The notes: a model not told the origin generated them from the letters alone. DNA of 64,000 nucleotides from Nansenia antarctica (GCA_963989245.1 OZ022339.1:55531295-55595294); one strand, 5' to 3'; positions 44,340 to 56,340 are shown, counted from the first letter of the stretch. A program made the numbers and translations.

Positions 44340-44960
44340 ATAGAACAGAGGGAAAAAGCTTGTGACTAACAATAGGCCACAAGAGTATGCTGTCACTGAA
44401 TGTCTCAATGCTTGTAAATGGCAATTTGGCAACAATACGACGCACCATGTTTGGAGGAGAAATGGCTCTTACATATGATCCTAAAAATATCATACCTACA
44501 GTGAAGTTCGGAGGTGGAAGCATTATGGTATGGGGTTGTTTCTCCTCACATAGTACTGGTGGAATCCAAATTATTGAAGAAGGGAAGGTGAATGGAGCCA
44601 TGTACCAGGAAAGTCTTGAGAAGAATCTGTTCCCATCCACCAGGATGATGAGGAGACATTCCAGCAGGACAACGATCGAAAACCTACTGCAAAGGAGACT
44701 CTCAACTGGTTCAAGAGGAAGAAAATAAAGATGTTGGACTTAAATCCAATAGAAAATGTGTCAAAGGAACTAAAGATCAAGATTCACCAGCGGGCCCCCC
44801 GGAATCTTCAAGATTTAAAGCATCCCTCCTGATCACTGTAAGAGATTATTATTTAATTGGTTTGTTTTTACGTACAGGAAGCGTCTTGAAGCTGTCATTG
44901 GAAACAAAGGCTTCTCCACCAAGTAACCGAATTTCCTGTGTCCTAAGATGAATTACAAAC
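44340..44960 (+). mobile_element. Decayed Tc1-like transposase
   Basis: Plus-strand pieces: VKFGGGSIMVWGCFSS and NGAMYQESLEKNLFPSTRM (44500-44650), then after a frameshift LNWFKRKKIKMLDLNPIENV near 44700 and LETKASPPSN near 44900. It contains the GGGSIMVWGCF and DLNPIE signatures of Tc1 transposases but has stops and frameshifts. Ends were not defined. Confidence 0.8.
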
Positions 44961-45002
44961 TGTGCCATAAATACTGTTTAAAGAAAAAATAAGTTAAGTG
45001 TT

Positions 45003-45050
45003 GGTCTCATAAACCGTAGGTCATGGGTTCAATCCCCATCCATACCTTTA
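45003..45050 (+). pseudogene. tRNA-Met-like 3' half
   Basis: The stretch GGTCTCATAAACC resembles the anticodon stem-loop of elongator tRNA-Met (loop CTCATAA). It is followed by a five-base variable region and a perfect T arm ATGGG-TTCAATC-CCCAT. The 5' half (D arm, acceptor) is missing, so it is a tRNA or SINE relic, not a gene. Confidence 0.5.
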
Positions 45051-46447
45051 GAAGACTGATATTAAGCCAATTACAACAAATAATACTAATTATTCAAAGC
45101 ATGGGTTGATTTGGAAATAAACTCCAAGGCTGCTTTCAATTACTTTTTTGTTTTGTTTTGTGAACGTGAAATGTCTTGGTCTGGGGCTACATGTTGCTCA
45201 CATAACCTACTTTCCATTTTTTAGCAATGGGAGGGGATTCTCCCCATGCTAACATTGAGTGATACACGAGTTGCGCTGATATCTAACAATGTAGCGGCGG
45301 TCCACTACTGTAAGTTGTTTACCACCGCTCCAGTGGGATTTTAGAAATCTATGAATAAGGTACACAATAACACATACAGGCTCTCCACGCTCTTTCCACT
45401 TCCACTAGGAGCAAATAGGGCAAAAGACCAGGCGTCAACCACTCGCACAGCTAGAAGCCTATATAGTAGAGGCTGTTAACAACTTTTTACTTCAGTTCAT
45501 GCAACAAATGTCCCCTTTGGCATGCAAGTACCTTAGGGTGATAGAAAAACTTTTATCCAAAGACACAAGTGAGATCTGCTTTTTTTTCCAAAATGGCTGC
45601 CAACAATACATCAGAGCCCATTGGCAATTACCACACCCCATATATTTGCTACTGCTATAGCTATAATTACAAATTTGGTGTCAAACTGTACATTTGTGGG
45701 GTCAGGGAATCCAATTAAATAGGTTTCAAGGATGAAAACACAATAGTTTTCTTCTTAGCATGACAATCTGGGGTAAAATATGCAAATTCCATAAAAAATT
45801 AAGTGTCATCAAGGTGATTTTCCAAATATTTTATTTTAAATTGTTTTAAGAGGTCCAGTTACTTGCATAATGTTACATGTGTCCTTTAGTAGCATTATTT
45901 TTAGACCAATCAGGTGCAACCTAAGCAAGTCAATGTAAGTAAGTAAGTAAGTAAAGCTTTATTTATATAGCTGCTCTCAGTAGGTCTATGACTACTTAAA
46001 AGCATCTCCACAAACAATTTGATAGCCTCATATCTTTGTGGTCTATACCCGCACGCCGATAGGAAAACAGTTATTTCCACAGTTACAAGCATACAAATAT
46101 ATTATTCGTGAGAACTGTTTTGGAACTGTAGCACTGGGTTTCATTTCCACTGCTGTATGCACCCATTGCCTTACGTAAGAAAGGGTAGTAACATATTTCA
46201 CTGGACAAGTTCCAAACTAAGTGCTGTTGTTACTGTAGGTCCTAGATACACCTATTTCAGATACCTGTGCACTCAAAAGTGGCAAAAATTCATGGGATTT
46301 AAATGTTATTCAACGCTAAGACTTATATGAGACGCTGAGAGTAATAGACTGTCAAAGATTGCACCTCTATCCTTCAGTGAGAGCCACAAAGCACCATTTA
46401 AAGGGTCAGAGATTAAGTATTTTCTTGGGAGGTCCAATCAATTGTGA
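45051..46447 (-). other. prima1 intron, no gene seen
   Basis: A (GTAA)n tract near 45936-45955 followed by AGCTTTATTTATATAG looks like a minus-strand LINE 3' end. Nothing else was recognised. Confidence 0.45.
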
Positions 46448-46565
46448 GATGGGGCACATACATTTGACATGATTGTAAGATGGGGTACATACATTTGACA
46501 TGATAGTGTGATGGGGCACATACATTTGACATGATAGTGTGACGGGGCACATACATTTGACATGG
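46448..46565. repeat. 31-bp tandem repeat, about four copies
   Basis: The unit is centred on CACATACATTTGACATGAT with GATGGGG between units. It lies about 290 bp downstream (in gene sense) of the prima1 transmembrane exon. Confidence 0.9.
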
Positions 46566-46848
46566 TAAACATGTGTCATTGTAAACATGTGACATCAAGC
46601 TTTTCTGTTTACCACTAAGTTATGGAGTTTTAGGAACAATAACAATTTCCCATATTGTTATATGTGAAAAAAGTATAAACGCACTTGCTGTGGTGACGAA
46701 GCAAATTCCTATATGTGTAATGCATAGTGGCAATAAACGTTATCTCTCAATCAATATGTTTCCTGTGTTTAGTTTAGAAATGAATACCCTTGATAAAGCA
46801 GTAATGAGACCAGGAGTGTAATAGGGGGTAAGAGAGAATGAGGCCTAC

Positions 46849-46972
46849 CTTTTTATAGCTTTATAGCAGATGACCGTTAGCAGGAGGAATGCAACCGCGG
46901 CACAACCCACTGTTCCCAGAACCACAATCTCCTTCCACCACAGCCTTGTTGGGGGTACCGTGGAGGGAGCCA
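46849..46972 (-). CDS. prima1: prima1 transmembrane exon
   Basis: Internal 124-bp coding exon on the minus strand. The acceptor is a long pyrimidine tract followed by TGTAG at 46977-46973, and the donor is AG|GTAGGC at 46849/46848. The reading begins with two bases of a split codon. It encodes a short Pro/Thr-rich juxtamembrane stretch (APSTVPPTRLWWKE), a single hydrophobic transmembrane segment of about 21 residues (from IVVLG to VICY), and the cytosolic start YKAIKR. This matches the PRIMA1 membrane segment and its diagnostic ICYKAIKR boundary. The last two bases AG pair with the first G of the exon at 13477 to make Arg. The exons for the signal peptide and the proline-rich attachment domain that binds acetylcholinesterase were not found between 46973 and 64000, so they probably lie further upstream. 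Confidence 0.9.
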
Positions 46973-47769
46973 CTACACAGGATACCAGAGGGAGGAAAAA
47001 AGAGATGGGAAAGGACAAAAAGATACACATTAGAGAGTGGACATAAGAGGCATTGCTAATGCTTCATCTTACAGTCCTGTCTGAGCATGGATTTGGCCAG
47101 TGTTTATTTACTGCAGTATGAAATGGAACATAATGGTGCATTTCAAATGAATACTAAATCTAAAAAAATAATACTAAATATTAAAAAGATATTTTAAAAA
47201 CAACCGACCCTTAACCCGGCAAGTAAAAAGAGGAAGCCCATTTGTTACCTGACTCAGTGGCACAGACACAGTACCCCTCTCCCAAGAGCGTTCATCTAGA
47301 CATGGCCCTAGAGCTCCATATGTAGGACCATTACACAGCCAGCTCATCCAATACCTTATTAGCGCTTTAGGGTCCTGCACATCCTGTGCCACTTCAAAGT
47401 TTAGATTAGTTTTTTCCTTTTCAGGGGAGATTACAAAGCCAGTGTATTTTATCGAGCATGCTTTTGAATGGAACCATAAAAGAGCATGATCATCCACAAT
47501 AAGATGACTCGGAGTCGTCCATAGCTTTAATAGTCTAGATGAGCAAGTGGGGAAGCGGCCTGCTCAGCAGCCACAACACTGGCTGACTGTGTGTCTGGTG
47601 ATAGCCATAGCCACAGAATATGTCTGGTGATAGCCATAGGCACAGAGTATAGGGAGGTATTTTGCCCCCCCACCCCTGGGGCTAATGACCACCATGTGAA
47701 CATGCTGTTCCTTTACCTCTGACTGAGACAAACTGCTCCCCTGAGGGTTGAGTTTCCTTTATGGGCGCT
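46973..47769 (-). other. prima1 intron upstream of the transmembrane exon
   Basis: No exon was recognised. It contains a 31-bp direct duplication near 47590-47650 (TGTCTGGTGATAGCCATAG) and a poly-C run near 47661. Confidence 0.45.
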
Positions 47770-48176
47770 TGTTACACACCCGAAGGTAGTAACAAATATG
47801 GGAGTCCACACATGCGTTTAAATGATACAATTAAAGTTTTATTTACTTAAATGAACCAAAATAAACTAAATAACATGTATATGATTATGGATAAGAATCA
47901 GTAGTGTATGCCATGAGTGAATGGTTGTATAATGTATGTTGTATGTGTAAGGTGTATGAACGTATGTAGTGTAAAACTAAAAGGCCCCAAAAACCAGGTA
48001 CCCAGAGACCTTACCAACAGAACCCAAATCATAAGGAAGAGAGAGAGAGCTGAGGACACCCCTCTCATATATCCCCAGCTCCCCGAACCCAGGTGACACC
48101 ACTCAACCTAACGACCCACCCACTCTGCCCAGGCTCCAGCCACAGCCAATATGCAGGCAGAGTGGGAGGCGTCACA
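47770..48176 (-). mobile_element. Solo LTR (407 bp), Gypsy-type
   Basis: On the minus strand it starts TGTGACGCCTCCCACT and ends GGGTGTGTAACA. The duplication GCGCT is at 47765-47769 and 48177-48181. A TATA-like ATATATGAGAGG and AATAAA near the 3' end (minus) fit an LTR. No internal sequence is present. Confidence 0.88.
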
Positions 48177-48720
48177 GCGCTGCACTCATGAATATTTTTT
48201 TGGTTCAAATAGAGCAGTGCTTAACCAGTCATGCCACGGTCTCTTTGGTGTCACAGCACAGTCCTTCTCTTTAGTCTGATCATGTTCAACATCCCTTCAT
48301 CTTTTCTTTTCCAATTTCCCCCACTGAAATCCAACAGGAAATGCACCGCAAGTCTAACCCATCACACAAAATGTGTTACTATATTGACTTATTTACTTCC
48401 ACAATGTGTCCTTGGTACCATGGCAAAAATAACTCCACTTGTTTATATGCCATTGTATACATGTAGTACTCTAGTGATTGGAGGGTAAGATAGATGTCGG
48501 GGCGAGCCCTGCCCAAGGTTAATTGTTTCCGGGAACATTCCTGGTTCTCTGGATCATAATCACTTTTCTGGATGGATAAGTCATACGTCTCCCTCTCATC
48601 CCTGACAGTGATAAGATTCCTCTGATAAACTGGAAATGGAAGGAAAGCCTTAATCAAGTATGTGACTAACACACCTGTTGCATATTTATGTCATGCCACA
48701 TACACACCCACACACTCATA

Positions 48721-48767
<47 letters not shown>

Positions 48768-48974
48768 ACACACTCATACTCCTCTGCCTGATTGTTTTAT
48801 GTTGATTAACAACATTACTGACAGCCAGACTGCATGAATCCCTCCAGTTAATCATCTAAATGGATTGTGACAATCCCTGTAATAGGAATGGATTAAACAA
48901 CACAAATACAACATTTGGTAACGATTCAGCCACGGTACATTTTGATGTAGTTCTTTTTAACATAAATGTTACTT
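48177..48974 (-). other. prima1 intron; (CA)n at 48729-48766
   Basis: Apart from the CA microsatellite no feature was recognised. Confidence 0.5.
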
Positions 48975-49237
48975 GTAGCGTGTTCAATACTTCTTTCTCC
49001 TTTATTGCACATAACTTTTGAACTGTTACAATTTCTTTAGCTGTGTAGTTTTATTGAGTTAATATACCAATGTCTGGTTTAAATGTCATGAATAGCTGCA
49101 ATGTGAAATGTGCGGATGCTGTTATTTTGCACTCGATGAATAGCTGCAATGGAAATTATATGATAACATTTGATATGATATGATATGTTGAATACATTTT
49201 TTGTTTTATGTGTTTATACTTATTTCCCCCACTGTAT
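48975..49237. mobile_element. Tc1-like terminal remnant
   Basis: It contains AGCTGTGTAGTTTTATTGAG, AATAGCTGCAATGGAAAT and the end ACTTATTTCCCCCACTG before TA. These match the right end of the 8.6-11.7 kb Tc1 type. There is no transposase. Confidence 0.7.
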
Positions 49238-49460
49238 ATCCGGGTGACAAAGTTAATGTATTTCAATGTCAGGCTCTGAGGCAACAATGTGAAGATTGTG
49301 CAGGAGGATGAGTACTTTCACAACGCATTATAGAAATGAATCCATACCTCAAGTACCACCTAACCACACTACTTAGGATATGACACATCCCTGATTCCAT
49401 CTGCATAAAGGAAATGACCAGATGGTTCTATTCCCAAGTGATGATGACACATACACACAG

Positions 49461-49497
<37 letters not shown>

Positions 49498-49605
49498 CAC
49501 ACACACGATCACACACAAGTGCACTTGAATACACGCACATGGATTAGATAAGAAAATCAAATGTTACACAACTACAGAGAGGGAATGGCCTGCATTTCAA
49601 GCATT

Positions 49606-49645
<40 letters not shown>

Positions 49646-51371
49646 GGGGGAGAGTAGGAGACTATACAAGCTAGCTGAGATCTTTGACACCACCCATAGT
49701 CCCTAGCCAGGCAGGGATGTCATTGTCCATCTCATCCACCTACCACTAAAGACAATGCCAATATTCACACACACATGCATGCACGCACGCCCACCCTCAC
49801 ACACACACGGACACACACACACACACACACACAGTACAATTTATTTCTCTATCTCTCAAACACTCACTCATGCACACACAGACACACACACACAAAGACT
49901 GGTTGATTCTGCCACTGCCCAAATGTACACTTATTTGGAGTGACTTCTGCATATGTCGTGACTTGGAGTGCACTGAATAATATTTTGTTAATGAGGGGCT
50001 GCAGTCCCTCTGGCTGCAGCCTATCAGACGGCTATCAGAAGGGTATCCACACACCTGGCCCCTGTCCTCGAAGGACTCCTGCACCTCAGACACCGTAACC
50101 TCACGCTCAGTCACCGGCCAAATAATATGGCTGCCCACGGTGCAACAGAGGCCTGCGGGGCGACGTGGCCGTCTGGCTCGAGTGAACCCAATAATTGAGC
50201 TGTCACAAATCTCCAGGAAGGGATGTGACCAACACGTGAGACACACCAGGAGAAGCGGGAGTGAGAGGGAAAATGCACCCCGCTGAATGATCGGTTCCTG
50301 CTTCTAAAACATTGTCATAAACGTATACATTGGCTAAACCAGTGTGATTACATCCCCCGCATTGAAAATGGACTGTCATTATGTGAGTGCATAAGCCTCT
50401 CAATATGTACAAATTACGCTTTCTTATTCATACTATTTAATTTTCCCTTTCATGTTAGTTGAGCAGGTCAAATTGTGGCTCACTCAATTGTGACACTGTC
50501 TGGTCATTTGGGCCGCAAAATGTTCTGACTTTTATTTGAAACACGGAAATACATTTGAACGGAGTTGAAAATCAAAGTCAAGCCAAAATACTGCAACGCG
50601 ATGGATTCGGTGAGTAATCCCCACTTGTAAAAATGTAAAATGTACAATTGTTAAAGTTAGTTAGCATACTAAGCAGACAAGATCACCATTGGGCAGTAAT
50701 GGTGTCAATGGGATATTTGCTAATTATTCAACATGTGTTATTGTTTCTCAGAAACTGGGAGGGTTTTTGTATTTTCGGCCAAGTTTTAGGCACATTCTAT
50801 CATTACCACAGGTCCCCAACTGATTCCTGACAGATTACAAGGAGTGCCTCATTTTGCCATACTGTACACACACTGTTCACAAAGATCTGCTTTCTCAAAA
50901 ATGCATTGTGGTTAGGTCAAGAGCAATTCATTTAATTTTCGTCTTTCACCTGCTGCAGTCGATCACTATGATGTCAATCATGGTCAATACCCAATAGAAT
51001 TGAAAACCAGACTACACTGGACACTGGATACACACTTTGTAAGGGATGACTGTAAGGGCACAGAACCAGGACTTCAGCAAGAGAGCCAAGGTTATTAGAT
51101 TAGGCTATTCTTATACGTGGTCTGGAGGTTAATGGAGTTAGGAGGCTCTGGATTGCCCTGGACAAACTGATTGCAGAACAAGAGGGACTGATAGCACGCA
51201 GGATACAAACAAAAAAACTGTCCTCAGCCAACAAGGATTTGTATCCACCTCCATCACATGCAAGGGCTGCTTATTTCAACTGTGTCCTTTTTGGTCATAA
51301 TTCATCAGCTAGTACAAGGGTTTTAGTTAGCTAGGGTTTTAGTTAGCTAGTACAACTGTAGGCTACACATT
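49238..51371 (-). other. prima1 intron; microsatellites and one GC-richer open stretch
   Basis: (CA)n lies at 49461-49495 and 49798-49833, and (GA)n at 49606-49642. A GC-richer minus-strand open stretch at about 50010-50290 starts with a hydrophobic run and might be an exon, but no family is recognised. Confidence 0.45.
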
Positions 51372-51382
51372 TTGATTCAGCT

Positions 51383-51384
<2 letters not shown>

Positions 51385-51417
<33 letters not shown>
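51385..51417. repeat. (GT)n at the 5' junction of a LINE
   Basis: About 16 GT units end where LINE coding similarity begins. Confidence 0.9.
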
Positions 51418-51418
<1 letters not shown>

Positions 51419-53545
51419 AACTGCCCCATCCGTAAAGACCCAGAAAAGAGAATGTCGTAAAGCAGAGCGCAGATGGAGAAAAACGAACCTTCAAGTCCAC
51501 TATGATATCTATCAAGAGAATCTTCAAAACTATAACTTAGAAATAAGAAGCGCCAGGCAATATTTTTTCTCTAAGATCATAAACAATAACATCAATAATG
51601 CCCGCATCCTTTTCAGAACTGTTGACAGACTAACAAATCCCCCAACACCCATTGTTCAGGAATTTCACTCGACTAGTAAATACAATGAGCTTGCATCCAT
51701 TTTTAACAATAAAATAGAAACCATTAGACAAGGCATTAGGTCTTCTGTGTCAGGCATGAAAAACATGTCCCCATTAACAACCCCAAATAGGGCGGACATA
51801 ACAACCATGTCACAATTTAACACCATCGATTACAAGACCCTAGATAAAATCATGTCACGTCTTAAACCATCAACCTGTGCCCTTGATGTCCTGCGAACAG
51901 GCTTTTTAAAAAACATATTTAGCTGCATGGCAGGCGAACTAATACAAATAATCAACACTTCCCTTTCATCAGGAATCTTCCCTGAAGGCCTGAAAACTGC
52001 AGTTATTAAGCCTCTACTAAAAAAGAACGGCCTAGACCCATTTGTACTAAACAACTACAGACCCATATCAAACCTTCCCTGTACAGGAAAAATTATTGAA
52101 ATGGTTGCCCACAAACAACTTAGCAATTATTTGACCCTAAATTATTATTGGTGACTTTCAAATCAGGCTTTCGCCCCCTACATAGCACTGAAACGGCCCT
52201 TATTAAGGTCCTTAATGACATTCGCGTAAACTACACAGACTCAGTGTTGGTACTACTAGATCTTAGTGCTGCCTTTGACACTGTAGACCACAACATTCTA
52301 ATAGATAGACTAAAAACCTGGGTAGGACTTTCGGGCACTCCCCTAAACTGGTTTAGATCCTACCTACAGGACAGAAGCTACTATGTCTCCATTGGCAACT
52401 TTGTATCTGACCAAATTAAAATGTGGGGTTCCCCAAGGGTTCTTCTATTGAATCTCTACATGCTTCCATTGGGACACATCTTAAAAAAGAACAAAATTGC
52501 CTACCACAATTATGCGGATGACACTACATAGCCCTCTCACCGAACGACTATAGTCCCATTGACAATCTCTGTAATTGCATTGAGCAAATATGCCTGGATG
52601 ACACAAAACGTCCTCCAACTAAACAAGGACAAAACAGAGATAATTGTATTCGGTGCACCTGACAAAAGACCGAAAGTCAGTGCAAAACTTGATTCTCTCT
52701 CTCTTCAAACAAAAAAACAGGTCAGAAATCTTGGTGTAATTCTAGACTCCGATCTAAACTTCAACAGCCACATAAACTCGATAACTAAATCAGCCTACTA
52801 TCACCTGAAAAACATAACAAGAATAAGAGGTTTCATGTCCTTGCAAGACCTTGAAAAACTCATCCATGCATTTGTTTCGAGTAGACTTGATTATTGTAAT
52901 GGTCTATTAACAGGCCTATATAAAGGAGCTGTTCGTAAATTGCAGCTCATCCAAAATGCCGCTGCTAGGGTCCTAACAAAAACAAAGACATTTGAACACA
53001 TTACACCAATCCTGAGATCCCTGCACTGGCTACCAGTCTCCCAGAGAATTGAATTCAAAATCCTTCTAATTACATACCAATGGTCTTGGACCAAAATACA
53101 TATCAGATCTCCTCCTACCCTATATTCCAGCAAGGTCCCTAAGATCAGCTGAGACTAATCAGCTAATAATTCCAAGAGTAAAAACAAAACACGGTGCAGC
53201 AGCTTTCAGTCACGCTGCTGCATGCTCCTGGAACAAACTCCCTGAAGAAATCAAACAGGCGCAAACCCTTAAAATATTTAAATCTAAGCTAAAACCTTCA
53301 TGTTTTGCACCAGTTATGATACACAAACACTTCTAGCAATGTCTTTTTTCCATTAACTATTGTCTTATTAAATGTTTTATCTATTTACTTCTTATATTTG
53401 CTTTTATTCATTGTATTTTTTATTTTCTTACTATGCCCCTCTTGCTGTATTTTTAAATAATGTATGTAAAGCACTTTGAATTGCCCTTGTTGTATGAAAT
53501 GTGCTATACAAATAAACTTGCCTTGCCTTGCCTTGCCTTGTGTGT
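51418..53545 (+). mobile_element. 5'-truncated L2-like LINE (family C)
   Basis: The plus strand encodes the post-endonuclease linker (KAERRWRKTNLQVHYDIYQE near 51460), RPISNLPCTGKIIE near 52060, FKSGFRPLHSTETALIKVL near 52155, LLDLSAAFDTVDH near 52255, YADDTT near 52512 and LHWLPVSQRIEFKI near 53025. Frame breaks occur near 52150, 52530 and 53100. The 3' end is AAATAAACTTGCCTTGCCTT (pentamer tail, about 53505-53540). The endonuclease is missing. It is inactive. Confidence 0.87.
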
Positions 53546-53789
53546 GTGCATGCTTGAGCTTCGCTTAAAAGAAGCACAAATCGTTTCCCATTAACAAACA
53601 AAAACATGATAATTTACCTAGCCACAAGAGATTCAAATGAGAACAACCCAATCCAATCCTCCACTAGAACAGTATAATTTAACAAATGCCATGGTAATTG
53701 ACATGCAAGCATTGATTTTACAGTAGCCTTTAATAATACATATTTTAGAGAATTGCAGTCGCACCCCCTGTTAACATTGGGTCAACTGA

Positions 53790-54349
53790 GGCCCTGTCCA
53801 CACCTATACGTTTTTTTTGATAAACGTGGATTTATATATTCGTTTTGGGGGGTTCGTCCAGACGCAAACGAGTTTTTGCCCCATGAAAACGACGTGTTTG
53901 ACGTGTGGACGAGATAGACAGAGTTTTTTTTGTATTCGTCACGTCATCATGCGCGTAGATTTCTATGATCATGCGCACTGCAGCTGTTTGCTGTTCCCTC
54001 CAACGTCATATCCTGGCACCAGTAACTACTTTGTTTACAACAGGCAACGGTGGTCGAGGCTACACAGGCGAGGAAAATGCATATGTACAAAGGCCTTCTA
54101 GTTCTTTCACTGTTCACTGGACTTTTAACCTGTTTACAGATAAATGCACAGTTAATGATCGAGAACATTGAAAGACGGAGGCGTCTGATTGGCCAGCGGG
54201 GCTATGAGGTTAAAATTATATCGCCCACTACTGGTGTGGAATGCTCAATGACAGCGTTTATATTGCTTTCTAAACATGCTGGTGTGGACGGTCATATTTT
54301 TATATACGAAAAACGTTTATCAAAAAAACGTATTGGTGTGGACATAGCC
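53790..54349. mobile_element. MITE with 3-bp TGA duplication (PIF/Harbinger-like)
   Basis: The ends GGCCCTGTCCACACC and GGTGTGGACATAGCC are part of inverted repeats of about 40 bp that include ACGTTTTTTTGATAAACG. TGA flanks it at 53787-53789 and 54350-54352. No transposase. Confidence 0.8.
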
Positions 54350-54352
54350 TGA

Positions 54353-54721
54353 ATAACAACTAAATATAAATGTTGCCCCTGTCTGCCTCATCAATAAAAT
54401 CAACCAGGGGAACCCATGGCAGAGCCAGGGTGGGTGTGGCATTGAATGATTCAATAAAAACTTCAACTGCAGTTGGTTGAATATGGGGCTGTCTGCCCTA
54501 GGGGTCTAGGGTCGAAGGTAGCTGGACTGGACTGAATACACCCCCAGGGGTTCCACTTGCCAATCCCAGAAGTCCTTGCTCGGCTCAGGCTCCTTGACTG
54601 AGGTGGCTGATCATCGAGCTGACAGGGCTCCAGCCAAGCAACTGTGTCAGCGCCACAGGGTTGGAAGGGGATGTTATGTAGCATTGTCCCAGCAAACAGT
54701 AAACGTTTGTTTACCATTTCT
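54353..54721 (-). other. prima1 intron, no gene seen
   Basis: No recognisable exon or element. Confidence 0.4.
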
Positions 54722-54895
54722 ATATGTGACACGGTCTGGTGAAAAGGTCCGTATGTCGGCAATTCTCAAGTCGCGCAAATGACCAAAAAGCTTATTTTTT
54801 AAAACAAAAAGTGTTCCGTTTTTTTGCATATTATGAAAGTTTAGTGCCCACTCCATATAATAACAGTTTTAGGATCACTAATACTTGGGATCACT
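54722..54895. mobile_element. Family X, partial copy 3
   Basis: It begins ATATGTGACACGGTCTGGTG then AAAAGGTCC and later has AACAGTTTTAGGATCACTAA, matching copies at 40967 and 39855. The right end was not found. Confidence 0.6.
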
Positions 54896-55367
54896 AAATA
54901 ATGACCAAATCTCTTTTTCCTAAGGTTACAGTGTAACGTAGAAATGAATGTTACAAAACCATTTGGAGAGCATAGCAAGTAGACACACTTGTAATTAACA
55001 CTGCAAGGAACATTGCCAGAATAAACATTGTGTAAATCTAAGGGTGATTTTCATTGTGTTCAAGCTGACATTATTTGGGTCACATAAAGTCCTGGAGATG
55101 TTACAGGAATGCTATTTACACACTGTTCTAACTGCAAGAAAAATATGACATAATTACAGTAATTTCTGAGAATGTAGGGCAACCGTTGGCAAATATTTGA
55201 GGAATATCTTGCGAACCTGCATGGAAGTACTTACAGTACTGTGGCATAATAACCATTTTTACCAATGGCTAAATGGTAGATACTTTTGAGTTTTCAGAAT
55301 AATAATCTTAAACCAAAACAAAAAAACCTCTCTACTCTATCTCATCTTCTAAGTCCATCACTTTGTG
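54896..55367 (-). other. prima1 intron, no gene seen
   Basis: AT-rich. No feature was recognised. Confidence 0.4.
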
Positions 55368-55565
55368 TGGGGTAGTGGTGGCCTAGAGGATAGTGAGTTA
55401 GACTGGTGATAAGAAGGTCAGAGTTCAAATCCCATCTGGGAACACCACCACTGTGCCCTTGAGTAAGGCACTTAGCCCTAAATTACTCCAGGGAGACTGA
55501 CCCTGTAATCTCTCATTGTAAGTCGCTTTGGATAAAAGCATCTGCTAAATGGTTGTAATGTTACT
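55368..55565 (+). mobile_element. tRNA-derived SINE with a LINE-type tail
   Basis: The plus-strand tRNA-like head (GTGGCCTAGAGGATAGTGAG, A box; GTTCAAATCCC, B box at about 55424-55434) is followed by a body with GTGCCCTTGAGTAAGGCACT. The 3' end is TTGTAAGTCGCTTTGGATAA then AAGCATCTGCTAAATGG. That tail matches the 3' ends of the LINE family B copies, the expected arrangement for a SINE moved by a partner LINE. Confidence 0.87.
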
Positions 55566-56070
55566 TTGTCTGCCCATGGGGAGGGTGAAGTAGGGAAAAG
55601 AGACCTTGTTTAAGCATGTCCACATATGGAGGAGGGGGGTTATTGTCTTGTGGGTGGCTCATCTACACACTCGCCAGCGTGCAGCAGAGTAAAGGTCAAG
55701 GCAGCACCCGCGGCTCCTCAGCTTACATCCCCCAGCCCGGTGCACTCTCTTAGTCATCACACGGCGGAGGAAGAACACTGGTTCTATGATCATCATCCAT
55801 GTATCCACCACGGTCAGGAGTTGGAAACATGATGTAGTGAAGGGTAAACACACTTAAATGCCATCTATGTATTATTTTGGAGGGGTGAATAGTGTTTACC
55901 CACCTTACATAAAGTATTGGATTTTTACATTTGCGTTTTCTCCAGTGTCCAACATTTACCAACTACCACTACATCCCTGAGTGGGACCCATTGTCAACTG
56001 GCATCAGAGATAGGGGGAGACAGGGCTTTTTGCTGCAGGAGCCCCTAGGTTTCCCCCTCCAAGACACTCA
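55566..56070 (-). other. prima1 intron, no gene seen
   Basis: A GC-richer patch near 55660-55800 has no convincing exon signature. Confidence 0.4.
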
Positions 56071-56340
56071 AAGTACTACAAGTTACCCTGTATGAAAAAT
56101 CTTCACTCATGAAACACTTTATAGGAACACCTGTACACCTTCTCATTCCTTCAGGTGGTGTAATGGTGTAGGGAATGTTTCCTTGGCACACTTTAGGCCT
56201 ATTAATACCAATCAATCATTGCTTGAATGCCACAGCCTATTTGAGTGTTGTTGCTGATCATGTGCATCCCTTCATGGCCACAATGTACCCATCTTCCAAT
56301 GGCTACTTCCGGCATGATAATGCACCACGTCACACAGCAA
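56071..56340 (+). mobile_element. Tc1-like element, left part (split by a nest of insertions)
   Basis: The plus strand reads NATAYLSVVADHVHPFM and YFRHDNAPRHTAKV, the DN(A)PRHTA block of a Tc1 transposase type common in fish. It is cut at about 56340 by a LINE. The rest of the gene resumes near 62575. Confidence 0.85.

Noticed and set aside
46448..46565. Possible regulatory repeat cluster beside the prima1 exon
   Set aside because: It is a simple four-copy intronic tandem repeat. Nothing in the sequence indicates a function.
47174..47497. A 107-codon minus-strand frame upstream of the prima1 transmembrane exon
   Set aside because: It lacks paired splice sites and any prima1 proline-rich feature, and looks like intron sequence.
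55659..55853. Candidate prima1 first coding exon (minus, MTKRVHRAGGCKLRSRGCC)
   Set aside because: Only the GCC triplet recalls the mammalian PRIMA1 start. There is no hydrophobic signal peptide and no proline-rich exon between it and the transmembrane exon.
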